From the NCBI RefSeq assembly GCF_042676385.1, contig NZ_JBHTHA010000027.1, positions 1-64,000 on the forward strand: a DNA stretch of 64,000 nt, given 5' to 3'. The translations under genes were made by a program, and so were the position numbers. The DNA comes from Paenibacillus_E sp042676385. GTDB lineage: Bacteria > Bacillota > Bacilli > Paenibacillales > NBRC-103111. Positions 34,836 through 43,691 of this stretch are shown piece after piece. Below the pieces are notes generated by a model. That model saw nothing but the letters and a program-made list of their open reading frames with translations, had not been told where the DNA came from and did not search any database. Numbering within the stretch: position 1 is the stretch's first letter; each line of letters starts with the position of its first letter.

Positions 34836-36351
34836 GTGATTCGAATTGAATGTGTATATGAAGCCGGATATCTCCATCTGCTAAGCGGAATCATGAACGG
34901 AGCTTGGCCTTAGCAAGAAAATCGATCAGCTTGTGCCTGTCGATCCGCAGTGCCGAACCACAGCAGGCGAAGCGGTCAAGTTGTTGCTGCTCGACATGCT
35001 CAGCGGAAGACAAGCCTTGGTACATCTGGAGAAGTGGGCACAAGCGCAAGATTTAGAGGGGCTCTTCTATCCTGGCTTGTAAGCCTCTTGGTTCAATGAC
35101 GATGCGCTCGGACGTCATCTTGACTGGTTGTATGAAGCCGAGCTGGGATGAGCAAAGCCACATTGGACGTGGCGAAGGCATTCCACGCCTATTTGCTGAC
35201 CCCTGCACCGAACCATTTGAAAATCGTTAAGACTGCGCTGGAAGCCGCCGATGCACCAGATGCGCCGTGGACGGAAAAGGTCACGTTTGTGTCATCCAAG
35301 GGAGGCGCCACTTATCGCTGGCTGGCGTCGGAGGCCGAGCATAAAGGACATTTGCTCCGCTTGGTCGTCGTGGAATCCAGCGCCTTGGACAAGAAGAAAG
35401 AACATACTCTAAACAAGCAGCGGGAAGCCGAACGCCTTCACTTGGAGCAAGCCGCGAAGGACTTGGCGCGCTCACCCTTCCATTGCGAGGCCGATGCCAA
35501 GAAGGCAGCAGACGTCTAATTGAACGAGTAAAAACTTCAGTTTCATGGTCTCGCCATACAGGCTGTGTTTAATCATTTAAAATTACCCCCAAAAATCGTC
35601 ATGCTCTGCCGCCGAGAATTTCCAGCAAAGTAGACATGGAGAGGCGGCATGATAGGCTAAACAAGCCTCTGCGAAGCCCGTGGCTTCGCGCTTTCGCAGT
35701 GAATCATGCCCGTAAAAGCTCCATGTCAACTTTGTCGTCATTTCCAGCTACAGACGATTTTTATGGGTGACCTAACATGATTTTTTGGGGTAATTTGGCT
35801 TGATAAAATACAACGCCGCAGACGGAAGCGGTCTATGTGCTGCAGATCGTGGTGACCCCGGACGAAGCGCGTTTTTAGGAAGCGCGTCGACGAGCGTCTC
35901 GATTCGTGTTGGCCACGACGTTACCGCTACAGTGGCGAGGCGAAACGATGGATGGCACCGCTGTACTCGGTCTTTACAAAGGCCAGATTCATGTGGAGAT
36001 GAATTCTCATTTCTGAAGGTTCCCGTCTACACGGATGAAATCTACTTGAGGGGCCGGAGCGTGTCAAAGTGTTCGGGTATTTGTTCTTGTTCGCCTTGAT
36101 GATCTACCGGGTATTCCAACGGCGCATCCGTCAGCACATTACGGAGCAAAAACCGATGCATGGAAGCAGGTGGGCGTATCTTACGAAGACCTACGGCAGC
36201 GGCTATTTTTCAAATCTTCAAGTACCTGAAAGTAGTCGCCTTCCGATTGCTGGGTGGAACGCGAATCCGACAATTCGGCAACACTTTGACCAAAGAACAG
36301 AAGCGTGTGCTGACTTGTCTCGGTTTCGATGAATCGCTGTATCTCGGATAA
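34836..36351 (+). pseudogene. Transposase pseudogene, IS1634/DUF4277 type
   Basis: Pieces of one transposase appear in different frames. An N-terminal DUF4277-like segment (IDQLVPVDPQCRTTAGEAVKLLLLDML, then ASWFNDDALGRHLDWLYEAE) lies at about 34910-35150. A middle part (SKATLDVAKAFHAYLL..., DKKKEHTLNKQREAERLHLEQ) is in frame at 35148-35519. C-terminal parts (VPVYTDEIYLRG, RVKVFGYLFLFALMIYRVFQ, LTKEQKRVLTCLGFDESLYL) lie at about 36010-36351. Stops, frameshifts, missing catalytic regions and an insert show that it is inactive. Confidence 0.8.
35580..35796. repeat. Palindromic MITE-like element inside the IS remnant
   Basis: Ends are AAATTACCCC (35580-35589) and GGGGTAATTT (35787-35796). Nested inverted pairs include AAAAATCGTC/GACGATTTTT (35591/35753), CAAAGTAGACATGGAG with the near-complement CTCCATGTCAACTTTG (35626/35719), AGGCT/AGCCT (35654/35664) and GCGAAGCC/GGCTTCGC (35671/35682). 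No coding capacity. It interrupts the transposase remnant, so it arrived after the IS. Confidence 0.65.
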
Positions 36352-36481
36352 CTTCATTGCCTCTTAGCAATGGTGCTAATTTGGCCATCGCTTAGGCTGT
36401 TTTGCCCCTTCATTTTCAATGAAAATTCACTCTGTAGCCTAGCTTTGAGGGGCGGAATGTGAGGTCAACGATTCAGATAAA

Positions 36482-36511
36482 AAAAACCGCATCCATAGGT
36501 AGAATGGTTTC
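36482..36511 (-). terminator. Probable terminator of the flagellinolysin gene
   Basis: Read on the minus strand, AAACCATTC pairs imperfectly with GGATGCGGTTT and is followed by a T run. Confidence 0.5.
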
Positions 36512-36546
36512 ACAGCCCATCTGCCTGCATGGAAACGGCTTTTCAT

Positions 36547-38268
36547 TTATCGAATTAATTGTAAAATGGCTTGAGGAGCTTGATTAGCTTGTGCGAGCAT
36601 GGCCATAGATGCTTGACTCAAAATGCTGGCTTTCGAGAATTGCATCATCTGACTAGCCATATCCGTATCACGAATTCTGGACTCACTGGATGATAAGTTA
36701 TCATTATAATTCTCCGTGACAGCTAATGTATGCTCTAGTCGATTCTGTAGGGCTCCGAATCTAGCGCGTTCTGCGGATACAGAGCTAATGGCGTTTTCGA
36801 AAGAGTCGATTGCGCCAGAAGTGTCTATTACTAAACTTACATTTGAAATCCCCAGAGAGGAGCTATCTACTTTAGTTAATCCTACGTCTAAGGTTTGACT
36901 ATCGTTCGCACCCACTTGCATTTTCAGTGGGGTAGAAGATGTGCTTGGATAAATTTCGTTAAAGGGAGTTGGGTCCCCGGAATTTACTGTGTCGTTAATG
37001 ACAGTTGTATCGGTTAACACAGCTCCGCCATCGGCGTTTGCTCCTCCAATTGCCCCGGTATCCATATCAGCTAAATTCATAGTAGCCATGAAAGCAGCAC
37101 CATTGGCAGCAAAATCTGCTTTAAATCCAGCTACTCCGTTCCAAATACCTACCGTAGGGTCAGCAGCATGCGATGCTTGAATAAAAGATATGGCTTGATC
37201 CAAAGTACGAGTATGGCCCGGGTCAGCGACGCTGTCGGATAAATAATCGATGACATCTTTGATCCCGGCTCCACCAGCGGCTTTAATGCTAGCGTGCATG
37301 TAACGAATAGCGGTGTAAGCGGAAGAATAATGCGCGCTATCGCTTACCCATGCTGCCCCGGCACTGCCCAGGTCGTTAACGATCGTCTGCCGATTAGCCG
37401 CAGTATTGCCTCCGAGTACGGTAAGATCGCCTAATGCGCGTTCATCCGCACCGTGAATGAATTCGGCTGTTCCTTCTTTGAACCAAGTAGAGATGCCGCT
37501 TGTTTCGGTGCCGTTAACGCCTTCACTCCAGTTCATGGTACGGGCCATAACGGCATGAGTCATTTCATGAGCAATCGTACGGTCAGCGGATAAACCGCCG
37601 ATCGTGTTCGTTGTTGCATCATAGTCGGCTAACTCAATGTTCAACGAAACGTTGGTTCCGACTCCTGGAAGGCCGTTAACCATAGAGCTTACGTAAGCTA
37701 ATACTCCTCCGGGAGCGCCTTGCACGACATTAATTTGCAAATTCGTATTATCTGGCGATATCCCATAGTAGGTTTGAATACGATCCACGCTTTGCTTTAA
37801 CCATGAGCCTTTTAAGTTAGTGACAACTGTATTGCTTCCCGCAAGGGCACTTTGCGTATTTAATAGATTAATCGTATTAAAATCTGTTGTGCTGGCTATG
37901 CGATCCACTTCTTTGACAATTTGGCTAACTTCGGCTTGGAGATTCGTCTTGTCTGCAGTGGTATACGTATCGTTTGCGGCTTGTACAGCAAGTTCCCGTC
38001 CTCTTTGCAAAAGGGAGTGAATCTCGTTCAGTCCGCCTTCTGCAGTTTGAATCAAGGAGATGCCATCTTGAATGTTTCGGGAGGCTTGACCTAAACCACG
38101 AATTTGGCCTCGCATCTTTTCGGAAATACTAAGGCCAGCTGCATCATCCCCTGCTTTATTTATTCTTTGGCCGGACGAGAGCTTTTCTAGGTTGCTTTGC
38201 ATATCATTGTTATTTTGCTTATTCATTCGCCAAGACGATAAAGCGGAGAGATTGTGATTGATTCTCAT
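36547..38268 (-). CDS. Flagellinolysin: flagellin with an internal zinc metalloprotease domain
   Basis: A 573-residue protein. Residues 1-140 are a normal flagellin D0/D1 domain (MRINHNLSALSSWRMNKQNNNDMQSNLEKLSSGQRINKAGDDAAGLS). Residues from about 470 to the end are the matching C-terminal domain (SRIRDTDMASQMMQFSKASILSQASMAMLAQANQAPQAILQLIR). The variable middle is replaced by a gluzincin-like domain with HEMTH (H234, E235, H238) and a downstream WFKEGTAEF motif whose E265 is the expected third zinc ligand. This matches the described flagellinolysin family, which gives filaments with surface protease activity. It lies opposite to the other flagellar genes, next to a dead IS. RBS AGGGGGTGA precedes the ATG. 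Confidence 0.93.
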   Translation of the reverse strand: MRINHNLSALSSWRMNKQNNNDMQSNLEKLSSGQRINKAGDDAAGLSISEKMRGQIRGLGQASRNIQDGISLIQTAEGGLNEIHSLLQRGRELAVQAANDTYTTADKTNLQAEVSQIVKEVDRIASTTDFNTINLLNTQSALAGSNTVVTNLKGSWLKQSVDRIQTYYGISPDNTNLQINVVQGAPGGVLAYVSSMVNGLPGVGTNVSLNIELADYDATTNTIGGLSADRTIAHEMTHAVMARTMNWSEGVNGTETSGISTWFKEGTAEFIHGADERALGDLTVLGGNTAANRQTIVNDLGSAGAAWVSDSAHYSSAYTAIRYMHASIKAAGGAGIKDVIDYLSDSVADPGHTRTLDQAISFIQASHAADPTVGIWNGVAGFKADFAANGAAFMATMNLADMDTGAIGGANADGGAVLTDTTVINDTVNSGDPTPFNEIYPSTSSTPLKMQVGANDSQTLDVGLTKVDSSSLGISNVSLVIDTSGAIDSFENAISSVSAERARFGALQNRLEHTLAVTENYNDNLSSSESRIRDTDMASQMMQFSKASILSQASMAMLAQANQAPQAILQLIR

Positions 38269-38325
38269 TTTTGTTCACCCCCTATTCCGGAAAATATCAA
38301 CATAGTCTGTTATTCCTAGTTAATA

Positions 38326-38353
38326 ATATCGGTAAACAATGCTAATACTTGTA
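38326..38353 (-). promoter_or_regulatory. Candidate SigD promoter of the flagellinolysin gene
   Basis: On the minus strand TACA (38353-38350), 16 nt, ACCGATAT (38333-38326). One mismatch in each box to TAAA/GCCGATAT, with spacing equal to that of flgM and hag. Confidence 0.6.
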
Positions 38354-38388
38354 GAGCATAAGCCTTGTGAACATCCCCAACACCCACC

Positions 38389-38483
38389 TGTGGATAATGT
38401 GTACAAACCTGTGAATAACTTTGTGAATAAGTTGTAAAGATGCCCAATACGACAAGGTTCTACAAATTTTTCACTTATCCACG
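38389..38483. promoter_or_regulatory. Cluster of four DnaA-box-like 9-mers
   Basis: TGTGGATAA at 38389-38397, TGTGAATAA at 38410-38418 and 38422-38430 (all three are complements of TTATCCACA/TTATTCACA) and TTATCCACG at 38475-38483. All lie within 95 bp between two divergent genes. dnaA or dnaN are not nearby. Confidence 0.6.
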
Positions 38484-38535
38484 GGATGTATATACCGGAA
38501 TTTTCAAATAATTTAACTTTATGCTAAGGAATAAA

Positions 38536-38565
38536 TTGACATGCCAAGCTGACGGGTGTTATAGT
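38536..38565 (+). promoter_or_regulatory. SigA promoter of the cold-shock gene
   Basis: TTGACA (38536-38541), 18 nt, TATAGT (38560-38565). Confidence 0.7.
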
Positions 38566-38614
38566 CGAAAAGTAAGGGCTTACATTATTTGAAAATGAAG
38601 GGAATGTGTACGGC

Positions 38615-38812
38615 ATGCAAGGTAAAGTGAAATGGTTTAACGCAGAAAAAGGTTATGGTTTCATCGAGCGCGAAGACGGTGGGGATGTATTCGTACATTT
38701 CTCAGCGATCCAATCCGAAGGGTTCAAAACTTTAGAGGAAGGTCAATCTGTATCGTTTGACATCGTGGAAGGCGCACGCGGACCACAAGCAGCTAACGTT
38801 AGCAAATTATAA
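38615..38812 (+). CDS. Cold-shock protein, CspA/CspB family
   Basis: A 65-residue single-stranded nucleic-acid-binding protein (MQGKVKWFNAEKGYGFIEREDGGDVFVHFSAI) with both RNP motifs (KGYGFIE and VFVHF) and the C-terminal GPQAANV. It acts as an RNA chaperone. ATG 38615 gives the usual N terminus; the longer frame from GTG 38606 is unlikely. A strong SigA promoter lies upstream and a terminator follows. Confidence 0.95.
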   Translation: MQGKVKWFNAEKGYGFIEREDGGDVFVHFSAIQSEGFKTLEEGQSVSFDIVEGARGPQAANVSKL

Positions 38813-38857
38813 TCATCCGGCTGAGAGAGCCGCTTGAATACATGTTTGAATCAGCAG

Positions 38858-38888
38858 CACCCTGGAGGTATTTCCGGGGTGTTTTTTT
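38858..38888 (+). terminator. Terminator after the cold-shock gene
   Basis: CACCC-T-GGA...TCC-GGGGTG hairpin followed by TTTTTTT. Confidence 0.85.
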
Positions 38889-38923
38889 GCATATAAATCG
38901 AAAGATTGAAATATAAAGGAATT

Positions 38924-38951
38924 TTGAAGATGGGGTGGAATGTAGTATAGT
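38924..38951 (+). promoter_or_regulatory. Promoter of hpf
   Basis: TTGAAG (38924-38929), 16 nt, TATAGT (38946-38951). Confidence 0.55.
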
Positions 38952-38977
38952 GTAAGTGAGGAAGGGAGATGTTGAAC

Positions 38978-39526
38978 ATGGATATTAGCATTCGCGGAGA
39001 ACACCTTGAAGTAACTGAAGCACTCAGGGACTATGTCGAGAAGAAGTTGACAAGACTAGAGAGGTATTTTGAAGCGCCCCTTACATCAGATGTACATGTA
39101 ACATTAAGCGTCATCAAAGGTATGCAAGCAATTGAAGTGGGAATTCCACTTGCAGGCGTGTTGCTGAGGGCTGAAGAACGTAATAATGACATGTACGCGT
39201 CCATTGATTTGGTTGTGGACAAGTTAGAACGTCAGATTCGCAAGCACAAAACGAAAGCTAACCGTAAAATTCGCCAAGAAGGCGGCAAGCGCGATTTATT
39301 TAAAATTGAAACTTCACCGACGATGTACTTGGAGGAAGAGGAAGATTTTGAACTGGTTCGCAACAAACGCTTCACTTTGAAGCCGATGGATGTGGAAGAG
39401 GCCATTCTTCAAATGAACATGGTTGGCCATAATTTCTTCGTATTTTCCAACATGGATACGGATCAAGTCAACGTTGTGTATAAACGTAACGATGGTAAGT
39501 ATGGCCTGATTGAGCCAGCGATGTAA
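38978..39526 (+). CDS. hpf: Long-form ribosome hibernation promoting factor
   Basis: A 182-residue HPF. The N-terminal RaiA domain (ISIRGEHLEVTEALRDYVEKKLTRLERYF, AEERNNDMYASIDLVVDKLERQIRKHKTK) binds the decoding site. The C-terminal dimerisation domain (RNKRFTLKPMDVEEAILQMNMVGHNFFVFSNMDTDQVNVVYKRNDGKYGLIEP) joins two 70S ribosomes into 100S dimers. ATG 38978 fits the GGGAG ribosome site and the family N terminus. In Bacillus this gene (yvyD) likewise lies between the flagellar genes and secA. Confidence 0.95.
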   Translation: MDISIRGEHLEVTEALRDYVEKKLTRLERYFEAPLTSDVHVTLSVIKGMQAIEVGIPLAGVLLRAEERNNDMYASIDLVVDKLERQIRKHKTKANRKIRQEGGKRDLFKIETSPTMYLEEEEDFELVRNKRFTLKPMDVEEAILQMNMVGHNFFVFSNMDTDQVNVVYKRNDGKYGLIEPAM

Positions 39527-39561
39527 TTGTGCTGCAAGAGGCCAATAACGATAATAAAGTA

Positions 39562-39597
39562 AAAGCTTGGTTCGACTTGGTCGGGTCAAGCTTTTTC
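39562..39597 (+). terminator. hpf terminator
   Basis: AAAGCTTG/CAAGCTTT stem followed by a T-rich tail. Confidence 0.8.
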
Positions 39598-39771
39598 CTT
39601 TTGTGGCTTTCATGCAAGTACTCACTTTGAGGGGATTTCATGCATGCAATCCGGCGTTCGATTTCATACTATAAAATGAGCAACCATGTTATTTTTTTGC
39701 AACAATGGCGCAAATTATACGTATATACGGTGTAGTAGGTGGAAATGAGAGCCATAGGAAATGAGCGTTTG

Positions 39772-39800
39772 TTGCGGCAAGACCGCCAAACTGTTACAAT
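39772..39800 (+). promoter_or_regulatory. Promoter of secA
   Basis: TTGCGG (39772-39777), 17 nt, TACAAT (39795-39800). The rest of the 39598-39835 gap shows nothing else. Confidence 0.55.
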
Positions 39801-39835
39801 TTAAGGATACGAATGCAAGGGAAAGGGGTTCACCG

Positions 39836-42352
39836 ATGCTAGGACTTGTGAAGAAAATTTTTGGTGATTCCAATGATCGGGAAATTAAACGGATGCTGAA
39901 GGCTGTTGATCTGATCAATGAGCTGGAAGCCAGCATTCAGCCGCTGTCGGATGAAGAGCTGAAAGGCAAGACGGTAGAATTCAGAAACCGCCTGGAGCAA
40001 GGCGAGGATCTTGATGATTTGCTGCCAGAGGCTTTCGCTGTCGTGAGGGAAGCTGCAAAGCGCGTTCTCGGCAAACGTCACTATGACGTTCAGCTTATTG
40101 GGGGTATGGTGCTGCACGAAGGCCGTATCGCGGAAATGAGAACAGGGGAAGGGAAGACGCTCGTAGGAACGCTTCCTGTTTATTTGAACGCTTTGCTCGG
40201 CAAAGGCGTACATGTGGTAACGGTCAATGATTACTTGGCGCAGCGCGATAGCGGGGAGATGGGCCAGATTTACCAATTCCTCGGTCTGACGGTTGGGGTC
40301 AATCTGCACGACTTGTCTCATGAAGAAAAGCAAGCGGCTTACGCTTGTGATATTACCTATGGAACAAATAACGAATACGGATTCGACTACCTGCGCGATA
40401 ACATGGTACTGTACAAAGAGCAAATGGTTCAACGTCCGCTATACTATGCGGTAATTGACGAGGTTGACTCTATCCTTGTCGATGAGGCGAGAACGCCGCT
40501 GATCATTTCAGGACAAGCCGCCAAGTCGACGGATTTGTACTACGCGGCCGACCGTTTCGTGTCCAAGCTCAAAGAAGAAGAGGATTACACGATTGATATT
40601 AAAGTGCGTTCTGTAGCGCTGACTGAGGAAGGCGTAGCGAAGGCGGAGCGGGCTTTTGGCATTGAGAACTTATTTGATCATCAAAATGTGACTATCAACC
40701 ACCACGTAACACAAGCGCTTAAAGCACGTTTCATCATGAAACGCGATGTGGATTACGTCGTGCAAGAAGACGAAGTGATGATCGTTGACGAATTTACAGG
40801 CCGTATTATGACGGGCCGTCGATATAGCGATGGGCTGCACCAAGCCATTGAGGCGAAGGAACAGCTGCAAGTGCAGAATGAAAGCATGACGCTTGCGACA
40901 ATCACGTTCCAGAACTACTTCCGGATGTACCGTAAGCTTGCGGGTATGACAGGTACAGCGAAGACGGAAGAGGAAGAGTTGAAAAAAATCTACGGCCTCG
41001 AAGTTATCGTCGTTCCGACGAACCGTCCGATGATTCGTAAAGATTTGCCGGATGTTGTGTATAAGTCGGAAAACGGCAAGTTCAAGGCGGTAGTGGAAGA
41101 AATCGTGGAGCGCCACAAAAAGAACCAACCGGTTCTCGTAGGTACGGTATCCATCGAGAACTCCGAGCGTCTTTCCGAGATGCTGAAACGCAAAGGCGTA
41201 CAGCATAAAGTACTGAACGCGAAGTATCATGCCGAAGAAGCGGAAATCGTATCCCGTGCGGGTCAGCCCGGCGCGGTGACGATTGCTACGAACATGGCCG
41301 GACGCGGTACGGACATTATGCTTGGCGATGGCGTACATGAAGCGGGCGGACTGCATATTATAGGAACAGAACGTCACGAGAGCAGACGGATCGACAATCA
41401 GCTGCGCGGTCGTGCGGGCCGTCAAGGCGACCCGGGTTCCTCCCAGTTCTATCTGTCGCTGGAAGATGAGCTGATGAAGCGTTTCGGCGCGGAGAACATT
41501 ATGGCGATGATGGACCGTCTGGGTATGGAAGAAGATCAGCCGATTGAGAGCAAATTGATCTCGCGTGCTGTAGAATCGGCTCAAAAACGCGTAGAAGGCA
41601 ACAACTTCGATGTGCGTAAAGTCGTTCTCCAGTATGACGATGTGATGAACCAACAACGTGAAATTATTTATAAGCAGCGCCGCGAGCTGCTCGAATCCGA
41701 GAACATCCGCGAGGTAATCGAGGGTATGATCAACTCCGTGATCGAGCGCATTGTGAAAGCCCATTGTTCGGAAGAGCAAATTCCGGAAGAATGGGAGCTG
41801 CATGAGGTCGCAAACTTCGTTAACAATAACTTGTTGAATGAAGAAGCTCATATCACCGATCAAGACCTATGGGGCAAAGAGCAGGAAGAAATTATTGAGC
41901 AAATCAAAGCGCTTGTCAGCAAGCGTTACGATGAGCGCGAGGAAGAAATCGGCGCCGAATTCATGCGCGAGTTCGAGAAGGTCGTTGCATTGCGCGCGGT
42001 AGACAGCAAATGGATGGATCACATCGATGCGATGGATCAGCTTCGCCAGGGTATCCACCTTCGTGCATACGGCGGTACCGATCCGCTCCGTGAGTATCAA
42101 TTCGAAGGCTTCGAGATGTTCCAAGAGATGATCGACAGCATCCGTGAAGAGGTCGCGATGTACATCATGAAAGCACACGTACAAAGCAACCTGGAGCGTC
42201 AAGCGGTGGCGGAAGGCCAAGCGATCGATCCGAAGAACGAAGCTGGCGGCAAAAAGCCCGTCGTGCGTGACGAAGAGCGCATCGGACGAAATGATCCGTG
42301 CCCATGCGGCAGCGGCAAAAAGTTCAAACAGTGCCACGGGCAAGGCAGCTAA
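39836..42352 (+). CDS. secA: Preprotein translocase ATPase SecA
   Basis: An 838-residue motor of the Sec export channel. Features in order are Walker A MRTGEGKTLV near residue 103, DEVD in YYAVIDEVDSILVDEARTPLIISG, the preprotein cross-linking region, the second nucleotide-binding fold with TNMAGRGTDIMLGDGV and RGRAGRQGDPGSSQFYLSLEDELMKRFG, the helical scaffold, and the C-terminal zinc motif CPCGSGKKFKQCHG. ATG 39836 gives the usual MLGLVKKIFGDSNDREIK start. It precedes prfB, as in Bacillus. Confidence 0.98.
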   Translation: MLGLVKKIFGDSNDREIKRMLKAVDLINELEASIQPLSDEELKGKTVEFRNRLEQGEDLDDLLPEAFAVVREAAKRVLGKRHYDVQLIGGMVLHEGRIAEMRTGEGKTLVGTLPVYLNALLGKGVHVVTVNDYLAQRDSGEMGQIYQFLGLTVGVNLHDLSHEEKQAAYACDITYGTNNEYGFDYLRDNMVLYKEQMVQRPLYYAVIDEVDSILVDEARTPLIISGQAAKSTDLYYAADRFVSKLKEEEDYTIDIKVRSVALTEEGVAKAERAFGIENLFDHQNVTINHHVTQALKARFIMKRDVDYVVQEDEVMIVDEFTGRIMTGRRYSDGLHQAIEAKEQLQVQNESMTLATITFQNYFRMYRKLAGMTGTAKTEEEELKKIYGLEVIVVPTNRPMIRKDLPDVVYKSENGKFKAVVEEIVERHKKNQPVLVGTVSIENSERLSEMLKRKGVQHKVLNAKYHAEEAEIVSRAGQPGAVTIATNMAGRGTDIMLGDGVHEAGGLHIIGTERHESRRIDNQLRGRAGRQGDPGSSQFYLSLEDELMKRFGAENIMAMMDRLGMEEDQPIESKLISRAVESAQKRVEGNNFDVRKVVLQYDDVMNQQREIIYKQRRELLESENIREVIEGMINSVIERIVKAHCSEEQIPEEWELHEVANFVNNNLLNEEAHITDQDLWGKEQEEIIEQIKALVSKRYDEREEEIGAEFMREFEKVVALRAVDSKWMDHIDAMDQLRQGIHLRAYGGTDPLREYQFEGFEMFQEMIDSIREEVAMYIMKAHVQSNLERQAVAEGQAIDPKNEAGGKKPVVRDEERIGRNDPCPCGSGKKFKQCHGQGS

Positions 42353-42413
42353 TCTGCCGGCCGACTTACTTGGATAGAGCCGAGGCACAACCCGAATAAA
42401 AGAGGTGTCAGAC

Positions 42414-43530
42414 ATGCTAGAACCAGAAGTAAAGCAAGACCTGAGAGAGACAGCAAAGCGACTAACCGAATTACGGGGGTCTCTTTGACTTAGATCATAA
42501 GCTGGAAGCGATCGGGGATTTTGAGGAAAAGATGGCGGCGCCGGACTTCTGGGACGATAACGAGAAGGCCCAGAAGACCATTGCCGAGCTCAACGCCATC
42601 AAAGGCGTTGTGGATCAGTTCCAAGCTTTCTCGAGCGAGTACGACGACCTGATGGTCCTGGTCGAACTCGAGGAAGAGGAAAGCGACGCCAGCCTGGCCG
42701 CAGAGATTGCCGGCGGCATCGCGGCTCTCGTGAAGAAGCTCGAAGCGTTCGAGCTTCAGCTGCTGCTCAGTCAGCCGTACGACCGGCTGAACGCGATTCT
42801 CGAGCTGCACCCGGGCGCCGGGGGCACCGAGTCGCAAGACTGGGCGGAGATGCTGCTGCGCATGTACCGCCGTTGGGCCGAGAAGCGTGACTTCAAAGTC
42901 GAGGTTCTCGACTATCTGCCCGGCGATGAGGCCGGCGTCAAGAGCGTCACGCTTATGATCAAGGGCTTCAACGCCTACGGCTATTTGAAGGCGGAGAAAG
43001 GCGTGCACCGGCTCGTCCGGATCTCGCCGTTCGACGCTTCCGGCCGACGACACACGTCCTTCGTGTCGTGTGACGTCATGCCGGAGATCGAAGACGATAC
43101 GGAGATCGAGATCCGCACGGAGGATCTCAAGATCGATACGTATCGCGCCAGCGGCGCCGGCGGTCAGCATATCAATACGACGGACTCGGCTGTGCGGATC
43201 ACGCACGTGCCAACTGGCGTCGTGGTCAGCTGTCAGCAAGAGCGCTCGCAGATCAAGAACCGTGAGAAAGCGATGAAGATGCTGCGATCCAAGCTTTACG
43301 AGAAGAAGATCGAAGAGCAGGAGAAACAGCTTGCCGAGATTCGCGGCGAGCAATCGGACATCGCATGGGGCAGCCAAATCCGTTCTTATGTGTTTCATCC
43401 CTATAGCATGGTCAAGGACCACCGAACTTCGGCCGAGACTGGTAACGTAGGAGCTGTGATGGATGGAGATCTGGATACGTTCATCGACGCATATCTCCGT
43501 CATCAGATTCGCAAACCGGAAGCGCAATAA
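42414..43530 (+). CDS. prfB: Peptide chain release factor 2, with programmed +1 frameshift
   Basis: RF2 recognises UAA and UGA stops. The first 24 codons start at ATG 42414 and meet an in-frame TGA at 42486-42488. The slippery CTT-TGA-C after the internal ribosome-like CGGGGG is the classic autoregulatory site. A +1 shift joins the frame that runs from GAC 42487 to 43530, giving about 371 residues. The SPF stop-recognition motif (RISPFDASGRRHTSF) and GGQ (SGAGGQHINTTDSAVR) are present. Confidence 0.96.
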
Positions 43531-43646
43531 GGTATTCCGCATGGCTGGCTGCACATTAACTGCAATCAAAGACATTTGATGCAGTCATGTGCAGTCTTGG
43601 ATACCTACGAGCAGTCATACGCATACAAGCTTTGTCAGACGATCAT

Positions 43647-43673
43647 CCTACACCTAATGGTGTAGGTTTTTTT
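43647..43673 (+). terminator. prfB terminator
   Basis: Perfect CCTACACC/GGTGTAGG stem with a TAAT loop and a T7 tail. Confidence 0.9.
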
Positions 43674-43691
43674 GTGAGAGGAGGGCCTTCG

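Larger units (their letters stand above)
34745..36463. mobile_element. Decayed IS1634-like insertion sequence
   Basis: Terminal inverted repeats are CTCACATTCCGCACCCCT at 34745-34762 and the complement AGGGGCGGAATGTGAG at 36448-36463, with a one-base indel. Between them lies a broken transposase in several frames. I saw no clear target-site duplication. A separate palindromic element (35580-35796) is inserted in the middle. Confidence 0.75.

Noticed and set aside
35148..35519. Independent 123-residue gene
   Set aside because: Its protein is the middle part of an IS1634-like transposase whose other parts lie in other frames nearby. It is included in the pseudogene.
36069..36351. Short open frames after the IS transposase
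   Set aside because: They are out-of-frame pieces of the transposase C terminus, not separate genes.
40670..41863. A 397-codon open frame on the minus strand opposite secA
   Set aside because: It is the antisense shadow of a highly conserved gene, with no start signal or recognisable domain.
42490..43575. A 361-codon open frame on the minus strand opposite prfB
   Set aside because: The plus strand encodes a complete RF2 with all motifs, so the reverse frame is a compositional artefact.
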